From Anthonomus grandis grandis (taxonomy: Eukaryota; Arthropoda; Insecta; Coleoptera; Curculionidae): a stretch of DNA of 64,000 nt. Below are positions 55,425 to 64,000 of the stretch, one piece after another (the first letter of the stretch is position 1; the number at the start of each line of letters is the position of its first letter). The notes under the pieces were generated by a model, which was not told where the DNA came from, searched no databases, and saw only the letters and a list, made by a program, of their open reading frames with translations. The stretch is taken from the NCBI RefSeq assembly GCF_022605725.1, contig NC_065552.1:29275879-29339878 (forward strand). The letters run 5' to 3'. A program made the position numbers and the translations under genes.

Positions 55425-57260
55425 TCTTAATTAAATCTTCTTTAAATAGTGGAAAGATAAGGTATCCTTCTTTTTTTCTTATTCTTATTATTTTTTCACT
55501 CTTTTAAATATTTTTTAAAGTCGAGTATCCTAGAAAAGATGTGGTACAAAAAGGTACATCTGAGTGGAGCCGATGTTTTCTACAATAACAGTGTACTTTG
55601 TACTTACTTTTTTCATTTCTACACACATTTTAATTTGTAATGAACCTTCTAATTTTGCTTAGTTTTTATTGTAAAATTTTAATTTGGCAAAGTAACTTCC
55701 TAGAATAGGAGTATATGTTTTTATATGCATTTCTAATTATTAACTTTTAAAATTATTCAAGGCACGAAATCTATTTAAAATAAGGGCCCAAAGGGTCCCC
55801 AATACGATGCAACAAGCCAAACATCTATTTACACACAACAAGTTTCGATCAAAAAGGCTTTTCCAATCTCAAGTTAGTTGCTCTCTCATTAAGTATTCCA
55901 TTTACATCTTTCCTCGAGTTCCGTTTGAGGGACATTGTTAACGTTGAAAGCCAATTATTGTTGTCTGTGAGTTTACCATGTTAGAAACAGATTTTCACTG
56001 ACTATATTTTTCATTAAACTGTTACTAAGGTGACAAATAAAAAGATATTGCTTGACAAAGAGGTTACATAAAATCTCAAACGTTACCTTTTTGCAACACG
56101 TATTTCCGACCTGAAAGGTTTTATAGAAAAGGGTCTGTTTGAATATATTTATATATATATATTTGAATTGAAAAAAAATTCTGTGCGAAAATGAAGTACA
56201 AAAATGAAGTGTATTTTTTCAATAAAGTAAGACAAGAAATTGAAATATGTGAGACGAAGGATTTTGTAGGTGATAACAAGATATTTTTTTACAGAAAGAA
56301 ACATTCATATCACGTCTTTTACTCATGGAAACTCACTCAGCTTATCATGGAATTTATAAAACGTATCCGAGGTACAATGCATAAAAATGATTCAATAGGA
56401 GACCCCATTATCCCAGCGCCTATATTTTAAAAATATGCCTGGATACAATATGGAAGGAACTCCATCGGGATATTTAAATATTAAAATGTTATCAAAATGC
56501 AAACGGGTTTTGGATTCGCTATAATGTGCGCCATAGGGAAATATTTAGTAGAGTATAGAAGTTTTTTAATATCACGCTAGTATTTTGGTTTTCCTAAAAT
56601 ACAATGCCTTATGCGATTCTATGGCACTCAAAAATGTACTGACGTATAAACATTTTTCTATTTTTTCGTAATAATAATTATAAAAAACACAGTTAAAAAT
56701 TTGCTAGAACTTTAAATTTACTTTGTTGGATCACAGCAATTCTCCAACAAAGTTATAGTAAAGGATACTACAACGGGATTAAAAAGACGAATCAAGAACT
56801 CTACTGTTCCTACATTCCTGGCTAGTGCAGATCTTATAAATACATAAAATTCACTGTGCTTTAAGTTACCACACTTCACCACAACTCAACTAAAACATAT
56901 ATTTCAAATCAATTCTATTTGGATGACTTAAAACTTTACGCTATAATCCACGACAAGCCCAAGGAACTCATTAAATTGAAAAGTTCTCCAAAGACATTTG
57001 TATGACGTTTGGGTTGCTAAAAATCTCTTTAAACTACTTATTATTATTGCTATGCCGATATTAATTTACTTCTTTGGCATAATTACATAGCCGGAAATAG
57101 ATCTCGAGACTATCATCTTAAAGGTATAATAAGAAATGCGTTACTGAGAGGAGAAAGAATGCAAATACACCAAACTCTTGCATAAAATAAAGAAGATGTA
57201 GAGCTTCGACAAAAAAATATCCATTAAATCTATCGTAATATCTGAAACGAGTATTATACT
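55425..57260. other. Intergenic DNA, nothing firm
   Basis: A plus open frame of 79 codons at 56191-56430 (MKYKNEVYFFNKVRQEIEIC...) has no recognised family. Otherwise featureless AT-rich DNA. Confidence 0.35.
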
Positions 57261-57267
57261 AAAAGAT

Positions 57268-57520
57268 ATACAAAGAAGCTTCCTCTGGAAAGATGGCGTT
57301 CCGAATACCACCCGCATACTCGAAACATTCTTAGGAAATAATGGACCAATTTGCTTGGTGCAAACCTGAATTTTGCTTAAAACACAAGGGTAACCTGATA
57401 TTGAATCCAAATTTTTCTCCAAATTCATTGGACTCCAACTGGTGTTTGAGTTACTAAGTTCAAAACTTACCCAAAAATGTGTTGTACTAATAAATGGATG
57501 TGTGCTTCTAAATTCATAAG
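57268..57520 (+). mobile_element. Tc1/mariner scrap followed by a LINE scrap
   Basis: 57268-57335 reads IQRSFLWKDGVPNTTRILET and FLGNNG, resembling the second-Asp block (FQQDGAPxHxxRxVxxFL) with QQD changed to WKD. 57405-57480 (TTTTTCTCCAAATTCATTGG ... TAAGTTCAAAACTTACCCAA) is a second copy of the sequence at 60235-60305, i.e. part of the LINE there. Confidence 0.4.
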
Positions 57521-57546
57521 ATAGATGAATAGGAGGATTCTATCTT

Positions 57547-57729
57547 ATGAATTTTCGTGAATTCAGCACAGAGCTCAAGATTTATCTCAGAGACAAATTA
57601 GTATTTGAATTTGATAAAGCAGCATTTCTAGAGAACATGATGGAAGAAAAATTAAGATTTCATTTGAATCTTAATTTTATTAATAGTGGACTTGACATCG
57701 TCCAAGGTGAAGAAAACCATGAGATTTAG
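57547..57729 (+). other. Unrecognised 60-codon open frame
   Basis: MNFREFSTELKIYLRDKLVF and onward. Charged and helical, without recognised family. It lies between LINE scraps. Probably transposon-derived, but unsupported. Confidence 0.2.
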
Positions 57730-57829
57730 AAAAACCATGACAAAGTAACGCGCATGATTTCAAAGATATGCAGACAAACATGGCAGAATAAATCAGGCAG
57801 TAGGGAAAGGACCTAAAGGGGTGATTGTG

Positions 57830-58922
57830 GTGGTCATTCTGGGTGGAGTGTACTTGCAATACTCCAGGACAGACGTTAGACTTAAAACTCTCCTGGTATG
57901 GTCACCAGAATTAGGAAGGCTACTTGCGCTCTTTAGACCTGCAGAAGAGCTTTCGGCAACACCTGGAGTCTTTCCCCTAAGATCTATTCATTTATTATCA
58001 AACCTCTTTTCCCAAACGGGGAACGAAAGCAGAAATCCAGGCCAGAAATCCAGAGTCTGGTGCCTTGCATGTCTCAGCATATAGGATTCCATGCAAATGG
58101 CGCTAACTAGAGCACTAAAAACTCTATTGAGTCTTCCGCCATTGGACTTGGAGGTAAAATTGGAGGCAATGAAAGCTGCGCATAGGCTACATGACCGTGG
58201 TGATCTACGGAGTCGTGAGACTAGTCATGCAATAATCTGATCACAGGTCGTACAGGAGCGCCTTCTTCTTCTGATGGGCAGTAGCTGTATGACACCTGAG
58301 ACTGTAGGTTACAAGACTTTTGTGATCAATATTGCAGGCAGAGAGGAGTAAAATAATAGCAGCACTACAATGAGCCTAGACTGCTAAATAAGGAGACCAT
58401 CTGGTATACAAATGGCTCTAGAATGAACAATAGAGCTGGTGCAAGGCTTTGTGGTAAAGCCCACATACCAGCAGAGTATACTCGCTAAGAAAGCACGCTA
58501 TTGTATTTCAGGCTGAAGTTTTTACTGTGTCGAAATGTGGACAGAAAATTCTAAACTGCGGACACCGTAACACAGTCGTATCAATCTACTCGGACAGTAG
58601 GGCTACCATTAAGACTATTACGGCTGAAAAGGTGAGTTCCAAATTCGTACTCGAGTGCATAAAGGTCCTAAAGGAACTGGTAAAAGTGGACTGCAGGGTT
58701 CAGCTTCTCTAGGTGTCTAAATCCATAATCGATAAAGCTAAATACGTAGCAGCTGCGTCAATGGAGAGTCTGCTGGACAACTGGACCCTACGAAGATGAA
58801 CTGAAACATCTGGTATAAGAAAGGGTAAAACACACATATACCTTACCAGAAATCTACTGCACTTAAATAGACGCGAAATTCGATTAGATGGGTCTCGTAA
58901 CCAGAGACTGATAATTAAAGGA
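57830..58922 (+). mobile_element. R1/LOA-type LINE, left part with RNase H domain
   Basis: Plus-strand pieces: TRALKTLLSLPPLDLEVKLE, then AMKAAHRLHDRGDLRS (58100-58220), the segment between RT and RNase H. RNase H reads WYTNGSRMNNRAGAR (58401-58446, where the first catalytic Asp of TDGS is Asn), FQAEVFTVSKCG (58508-58545, catalytic Glu), and IYSDSRATIKTITAEKVSSK (58581-58640, second Asp). LNRREIRLD near 58870 leads to the break at 58922. Stops are scattered through it. It resumes at about 59811. Confidence 0.75.
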
Positions 58923-59283
58923 GGGCGTCCACTGTATCGGATCGGCTCGGTCGGCTCGGCACGTTCGGTCCATTCGGTCGGTAACTAGCGCTCATACAAT
59001 CGGCAGAACGAAGACACGACGACGCTTAAAAGTGGCTAGACTATTTGAGCATATAGAAGTATTGTGATTAAGCTCCCGTTAAAATTTCTGAACTCTACTT
59101 TATGAGATAGTCGGCATTCGTTGTGGGATACCCTGTATAGAGTCAAATAAAATAAATTAAAACATAACATTCCAACGTGCATTTGAATGAGTGAACTATA
59201 TAACAAGCTATCTTTTTTGTGTATTTTTGTAAAAACATAAATTATATTTAAAGCAAAAGTTGTACACCACTTAACAACAAAAC

Positions 59284-59375
59284 GAGAACTTTCACACTCG
59301 CACATTTCGCCGACCAAGTTGGCATCCTCAGATAATAAAACTGAGTTTTAAAATCCCCTGATGATGCCAACTTAA
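59284..59375. repeat. Inverted pair resembling Penelope-type hammerhead motifs
   Basis: AAGTTGGCATCCTCAG (59316-59331) is nearly the reverse complement of CTGATGATGCCAACTT (59358-59373). The minus strand reads CTGAGGA-TGCCAACTTGGTCGGC-GAAA, with the order CTGANGA, short stem, GAAA of a hammerhead ribozyme core. The plus-strand partner has CTGATGA but no GAAA. Short-stem hammerheads are known from Penelope-like retroelements. No GIY-YIG or RT coding sequence accompanies them here. Confidence 0.35.
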
Positions 59376-59439
59376 TAAACAGTAAATAACGAAAACATCG
59401 ATTAAGATATAATAAATGACACTTATAAGAAGATCAGTT

Positions 59440-59567
59440 AATTTGGATATCTCCGCCCAAGCGTTTTCTTTCCTTAAATTATCATGATAATATGTGTTTT
59501 GTTTATCATACAATATTCTTAAACTGCGAACAGCTTCGATTAAAATTTCGTTTGACATATTTATCAA
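59440..59567 (-). pseudogene. MADF-domain protein fragment
   Basis: The minus-strand frame, start ATG at 59558 (or 59567), reads MSNEILIEAVRSLRILYDKQ, NTYYHDNLRKENAWAEISKL, then TD. This is the first half of a MADF DNA-binding domain (LIxxVxxxPxLYDxxxxxYxDxxxKxxAWxxIA), with the conserved LYD, Y and AWxEI residues. After KL the frame runs into hydrophobic nonsense, so the domain is cut or an intron starts. MADF proteins serve as transcription factors and as accessory DNA-binding proteins of some PIF/Harbinger transposons. The surrounding inverted ends favour the second. Confidence 0.7.
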
Positions 59568-59810
59568 ATCAACGGTTTTTAAAATTCTTTGAAACAGTTC
59601 CTCACTCTATGCGAAAAAATGCTAAAATAGTCGCAGGCTTTCGGTGCAATCGGCAAAAGTTACCCTCCCCACAATATGAGATCGTCGCCGGAGAAAACCG
59701 AACCAACCGAACCGATTCAGTGCGCGCGGCCCCATTTAAATACATGTGAAGCAAATCCGGCCGATTGTACCGACCGTGCCGAGACGGTCGATGCCGATTC
59801 AGTGGTCTGG

Positions 59811-60030
59811 CCATCTGCATACGAGGCATTGCGTATAACTCATAATGCCGGTGGTGTTGGGAGGAGGGCGAAACTGTAGATCATGTTATCGGGGAGTGCT
59901 CAGCACTAAGTTCAAATTCTTGGGTAACGGGTACAGTGTACCGAGCGACTTTAAGTCCTTCAAATCAGAGAGCTTTATCGCTTTTTCCTAGGCTATTAGC
60001 CTCTGATAACCCGCTATGACGGCTCCATTA
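59811..60030 (+). mobile_element. R1/LOA-type LINE, right part (zinc knuckle)
   Basis: Continues GHLHTRHCV, then CRWCWEEGETVDHVIGECSA (59848-59907), a C-x2-C-x9-H-x4-C knuckle matching the one at 53750, and LSPSNQRALSLFPRLLASDN before a stop. Joined with 57830-58922, it restores the usual order RNase H, linker, GHLH, CCHC. Confidence 0.75.
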
Positions 60031-60221
60031 AGAGACCTATGTGCATAACAGCATCCGGCGATCCACTACCCTGCAAACCCTTCAAATCAATCTGTAGTGA
60101 TAGTGTAGTTTGACAAATGCCAGTAATCCATCTGTAATTTCTATTACTGATGTCTTTGAGAGTAGAGCCTCAGCAAAATATGATATTGCTATAAAAATAA
60201 TTAGACTTTTAACATTTATTT

Positions 60222-61510
60222 TGAGGCTTAAATTCGAGTTTTTCTCCAAATTCACTGGATTACGAACTGGTTTTTGAGTAACTAAGTTCAAAACTTACCC
60301 AAAAATGCTGCCTAATAAGCTCGCTGCTGGGTCAGATGGTTTCTAATTTTCTACTAAAAAAGTGTGTCTGTTCTAAATTCGCAGCTGCTTGGAAAGAAAA
60401 CTACATTGTGCCTTTATTCAAAAATAGTCAATGAGAAAACCTACATATTTATCATAGTATTTGCATTCTATCTACAATACCCAAACTTTTTGATAGTCTT
60501 GTGGTCAAACAATTTTTTTATGCTTATTATCAGAATCACAATATGGTTTTTGGAGTAAACGATCGAGAACAAACTTAGTTTGCAGTCTGCTATAATTAGT
60601 GTATTCAAGAACCGTAAATAGATAAATGCTTATTTAAAGCATTTGATTGTGTGTTCATCAAATTCTTCTGGAAAAACTGATAATGATGGGTTTTCATTCT
60701 AAGTTTGTTTAGTGGATGAAGAACAATCTTTCTGATAGAAGTCAAAGAGTCAAAATTGGCTGCCATTCATCACCATCAGCTTAGCTGTTTTGAAAATAGC
60801 AAATGCTTAATGTTGGCTGACTTGAAATTTAAAAGAAGTGTTGATAGCTTAAAGAACGAAGCATTATTGCAGGCTGATTTGGATCGTTTTCATATTTGGT
60901 GTTATAAAAATAAACTCCACTGAGGAAAGGTGTTCTTGTAGAAGTTTCTTTGGTAGAGCTTGTAAAATTGAGACAAGCTTTACATTAAACCGCCAACCTC
61001 TACAGTATGTCACTTCCATTCATGACCTAAGGGTTATTTTGGATGAGAGACTTAACTTATTGGCTTTATCGTTAGAAATTGCAAGTATTTTTCCATTGAG
61101 CACAATTTTCCATAAGTGTTGCTTATTGTGGCTTGGTCAGATCCATGTTGGAGTATTGTTCAGTAATTTGGTCTCCCTATTTTCATATTCACATAGAAAC
61201 TTTAGAATGAATTTAATATACATTTCTTAGGTATTGTACCTTCCATACTCATACCATTATCAATAATCATAATTATTCAGTACTCGAGTAGTCTTTGTTT
61301 TTACCTCCACTTAAGGTTCGTCGTTATATGTTAAAAGCTGTATTTGTATATAGGATCATTTATGAATTTGTTAATTATCCAAACTTGCTAAGAAAGTTAG
61401 GTTCACTTCAATGTTCCTGTTTAAGCTTTACGTTTATATAAAACTTTTAATACCCCTTTTTATAGAACAACTTATGGTATTTATAAGTTGTCCTATATTT
61501 CACGTAATAA
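60222..61510 (+). mobile_element. Degenerate CR1/jockey-like LINE
   Basis: Plus-strand order: FEFFSKFTGLRT and NKLAAGSDGF (60230-60340), ERKLHCAFIQK (counterpart of WKxxYIVPLFK), FDSLVVKQFFYAYYQNHNMV (60488-60547), LSDRSQRVKIGCHSSPS (60730-60780), LLQADLDRFHIWCYKNKLH (60865-60920), IETSFTLNRQPLQYVTSIHD and ILDERLNLLAL (60966-61070), and EYCSVIWSPYFHIHIET-like text to 61200. A tail with AATAAATAAATAAG ends near 61526. The catalytic YADD region is deleted or unreadable. Heavily shifted frames. Confidence 0.65.
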
Positions 61511-61512
61511 AT

Positions 61513-61800
61513 AAATAAGAGACGTTGCAGAAGTTGTGAGTTCTACCAAGAATAGTATAGGAAGGTTCTGGCAAAGATTTGAAGAAACTAGTGTTGTGAG
61601 AGAAAGAAGAAGGAACTACTGGTTCACCAACTACACACAATGATAGATTTATTTGTCTTTAAGCATTACGAAACCACAATATTACTGCTAACTAGCTAAG
61701 AGGTTATTGTCAGTGTTTAAACACTAAGGAATAAGTTACATGAAAATAATGTTAGGGCCAGACCTCTTCTTAGAGCTTCAGTATTATTTTGTGAAAATCA
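61513..61800 (+). pseudogene. Tc1-like transposase N-terminal relic
   Basis: The plus-strand reading RDVAEVVSSTKNSIGRFWQR then FEETSVVRERRR corresponds to the first helix-turn-helix of Tc1 transposases (VAxxxGVSxxTVxRxWxRFxETGSVxRRPG). Further decayed pieces follow: TGSPTTHNDRFICL, ALRNHNITAN (counterpart of ALRNRTITA, second helix-turn-helix) and GPDLFLELQY. No catalytic residues are seen. It begins exactly at the LINE tail. Confidence 0.6.
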
Positions 61801-61804
61801 TGCA

Positions 61805-62375
61805 ATTTACAATTAAGGTGGTAAGAGAGTGAATGCACATGCATTTTTTTACAGATGTATCAAGATTTCACTTATGTTCTGATTCAAGAAGACCTAGGCC
61901 AATCCCCTAACTGAACTCCTGAGTTTAAATATATTCAAACTTGATAGGAGTTCAGTTAGTTACAACTTAATAGTTTCAATTATATAATATCACGTTTGAA
62001 ATATATTGAAAAGTCCTGTTTTAAATCTAGGAATAGTGTTTCAGGTAATGGAAGAATTGCTAATCTGTATGCAAGAGTAAAAGTTACAAATTGAGCAAAA
62101 TGTCATTGAAAATTTAATTAGGAAAATGGCAAAAAGATGTCGACCTGTGTTAATGACGATGTTGTTAATAAACATGGTCGTGAATAATTTTTTTGTATGT
62201 ATTTTTCGTATAAAAGTAGAATTAAATAGCTTTAACCATTTAAATATCATATTTAGCTAATTAAATGACTATTAATTTTCATTAAAATCATACAACTTTA
62301 AAAAAAAATCAAGCAAATGCTCAACCAACGGTGCATTAAAAGAAAAAATAAGCCAGCCCGCCCGTTAGAAAAATT
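61805..62375. other. Intergenic DNA, nothing recognised
   Basis: Short open frames only. GAACTCCTGAGTTTAAATAT (61914-61933) is followed by the inverted AGGAGTTCAGTTAG near 61946, a small local inverted repeat. Confidence 0.4.
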
Positions 62376-62379
62376 GTTT

Positions 62380-62600
62380 TTGAAAGCTAATTTAATTGCA
62401 GTTTTATTCCCGGATCCGAGACGAGACTTATCTTTATTAAAAGGGACGTTTCAATGACTAAGTGAGCGCCATAAAAATTTTAATTGAAACCGCAACCGAA
62501 AACATTAATTGCATCACCATTTTTATAGTTTTCTCGTTACGACGATTACGATTTCGGACGGAGGCAAGATTGTTTAAATTTTAATTGTAATATAGGATCA
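62380..62600. promoter_or_regulatory. Candidate conserved regulatory DNA (homeodomain-type sites)
   Basis: A non-coding stretch of more balanced composition with several TAATT/ATTA cores and CCATAAAA (62472-62479): GCGCCATAAAAATTTTAATT, AAAACATTAATTGCATCACC, TTTTAATTGTAATATAGG. The dense homeodomain-like sites and absence of repeat or coding motifs suggest an enhancer-like element. This is inference from word content only, and ATTA cores are common in AT-rich DNA. Confidence 0.25.
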
Positions 62601-62604
62601 GTCT

Positions 62605-63060
62605 TTAAGTAAACTTTGTATTGAAATCAAGCTTTTAAAATAAAGGCATTAATTAGATTTAATAAAAGTAGAACACCTAATAGTCTAAGTGCCAGTGCCC
62701 GGCAGACCATATTCATTTCACACCCATACCTAATTTACATAACATGGGGCATCACTAGGACCAGCGAAGGTTGGTTTGACGTCACTCAGGTAAGGCAAGT
62801 ATAACCATTAGACGAGGTTAAATTTTTTTTTATCAGAGTTTCCGTTTGACTGCATCAAAGAGTACAACCATCACGACCAAAAAACAAAATGGCAGATATT
62901 TTGGCGGGTTATAATATTTCGGCAGAAAACAAAGTATTCCTCGCAGTGTAAGCACACACTCGAGCTTCAGTTTATAAAGGCTTTTCCAATAAGAAGTGTC
63001 TTTTTAAATATAGTACAGTCGTGCTGTATGAGAATGGATGCAAAAATTAGATGGAGGATG
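62605..63060. other. Intergenic DNA, nothing recognised
   Basis: 62690-62800 is less AT-rich (GTGCCCGGCAGACCATATTC...), without recognised motif. No tRNA cloverleaf could be drawn from it. Confidence 0.35.
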
Positions 63061-63080
63061 AAATTTTGAGAGTAAGTTGT

Positions 63081-64000
63081 ACGGGTTGAGAGAGTGCAAA
63101 AAGTTTTGAAAAATTGGTTTTAAATTAATAACTTTTTTGGAAAAAATCCCACGAATTTTGTTCAAATAGCAAAGTTATAGCTCTCAAAAAGACGCGTACA
63201 TTGATATATATATATCGACTATCCAAAAAAATTATCAAAAAATTCAAAAAATGTTCATTTTGAAATAACTCGAAAACTATTCATCAAAGAAAAAAGTGTT
63301 GGATACACAGGTGAGGAAAAATTTTACCTTCAATTTGATAGTAAAAGCAACCCTCAACTCTGTACGTAAACGACCCATATGGATGGTGAAATATTTGAAA
63401 ACTGTAAGAAAGTGGACTCGTCTCAGGTTTAGAATTGACTATATTGATCAAATAGAAAATACATATACATTTCGTTAACAATAATATTAATTGGTCTTGA
63501 TCTATTAACCTACATCAGTGTTGCGACCTAGATTTGACGTTGGGTTATATTTGTTGATACTAAATAGTTTACATAAAGGTAGCACCACAAAACCTTTTTT
63601 GGAGAAACTATCGACTGTACGATGTTGCTTTTACGCAACAAATGGAATCAAAAAGTCTAAGCTATCATTTCTTCCACGGCAAAGAGGTGATAAATTGCAT
63701 TTTAAGGGCTGTAAAACTAAGGGGAGCATATTAGAAACCAGCTTTTTTGAGTTCTCTTCGGCTAAGAGTGTTTTGAAAGTTGAAAAATTCTTGAATTTTT
63801 TGAAAGTACAAAATTTCCTGAATTCGGTTCTGTGTAAGAAAAGGTAGCTCTGATTTTTCTGAACAATTTATCTTATGGAGTCAAAGTTGTAAGTGCAAAG
63901 GGGTAGCGCCAATCCAAGACCATCCCCAATCATTCCCAAAAAAAACCCTCGGAATTTTTGTTCGCATTTTTGGTTTTTGCACTTTCTCAACCCATTTGCA
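63081..64000. mobile_element. Inverted-repeat element running off the window end
   Basis: ACGGGTTGAGAGAGTGCAAA (63081-63100) is mirrored at 63976-63993 (TTTGCACTTTCTCAACCC). The arms therefore enclose about 0.9 kb, with the outer end at or beyond 64000. Two plus-strand open frames lie inside: 63296-63478 and 63518-63847 (109 codons, MLRPRFDVGLYLLILNSLHK..., basic toward the middle). Neither matches a family I know. It may be a non-autonomous DNA transposon. Confidence 0.5.

Larger units (their letters stand above)
58923..59811 (-). mobile_element. Insertion with CGG-rich inverted ends carrying a MADF-domain fragment
   Basis: It splits the R1/LOA reading between LIIKGG (58922) and GHLHTRH (from 59811). 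Left end: CCACTGTATCGGATCGGCTC (58929-58948), with repeated CGGCTCGG text to about 58982. Right end: the inverted counterpart CCGATTCAGTGG (59794-59805) preceded by CGACCGTGCCGAGACGGTCG. A second inward copy of that end, CCGATTCAGTGC with AAAACCGAACCAACCGAACC before it, lies at 59695-59723. The TIR style and the MADF gene would suit a PIF/Harbinger-like DNA transposon, but no transposase is present and the target duplication is unclear. Confidence 0.65.

Noticed and set aside
1..64000. CRISPR arrays, tRNA or rRNA genes, bacterial operons
   Set aside because: No regularly spaced repeats, cloverleaf-forming segments or clustered same-strand intact frames were seen. Splice sites and transposon types indicate an animal nuclear genome.

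Overview
The window looks like animal nuclear DNA, most likely from an insect and plausibly a beetle. It is AT-rich, has spliced genes with very short introns (49 and 78 bp) beside one of 18.5 kb, and is crowded with decayed transposable elements typical of insects: mariner/Tc1, Tigger, jockey/CR1-like and R1/LOA-like LINEs, and Ty3/gypsy. Nothing bacterial was seen (no operons, RNA genes or CRISPR). The beetle assignment is inference.

Host genes. A two-pore-domain potassium channel gene lies on the minus strand. Six exons are readable (33089-32904, 32504-32301, 32251-32137, 13662-13493, 13414-13304, 9126-8993). They join in phase into about 287 residues covering the N-terminus, M1, the glycosylated cap, the first pore loop (TTIGYGN), M2, the cytosolic linker and the start of M3. 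The second pore half must lie beyond position 1. On the plus strand, 34285-34449 is a lone terminal exon of an acid-lipase-like gene. Its upstream exons were not found, so it is probably an orphan copy.

Mobile elements. Nearly everything else is transposon debris, much of it nested. Regions in order: R1/LOA LINE remnant (1-1720, minus); mariner fragment plus a long-TIR mariner (3.7-6.1 kb); LINE ghosts (7.1-7.6 and 11.4-11.8 kb); an LTR element with gag remnants only (9.3-10.9 kb); Tc1 fragment, LTR and broken Ty3/gypsy pol split by a LINE (15.4-18.3 kb); two LINEs, the second holding a palindromic MITE that itself holds a mariner at its exact centre (19.7-24.8 kb); KRBA2-like integrase joined to a PIN/FEN-like uncharacterised protein (26.9-28.3 kb); LINE and Tc1 pieces (28.3-30.2 kb); a mariner MITE (31.4-32.0 kb); a nearly complete mariner with about 400-bp TIRs (35.2-37.4 kb); a LINE (37.7-39.2 kb); a solo LTR (39.7-40.0 kb); a gypsy integrase relic (40.9-41.2 kb); LINE, mariner and Tigger (42.4-45 kb); a tandem 1.1-kb repeat (47-49.2 kb); an R1/LOA LINE split by another LINE (52.5-54.1 kb); a second R1/LOA LINE split by an insertion carrying a MADF-domain fragment (57.8-60.0 kb); a CR1/jockey-like LINE and Tc1 (60.2-61.8 kb); and an inverted-repeat element cut by the window end (63.1-64 kb).

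All element proteins seen carry stops or frameshifts, so no intact autonomous copy is present. The biology here is one neuronal-type ion channel gene whose introns have absorbed many rounds of transposition, leaving readable nesting order and target-site evidence.
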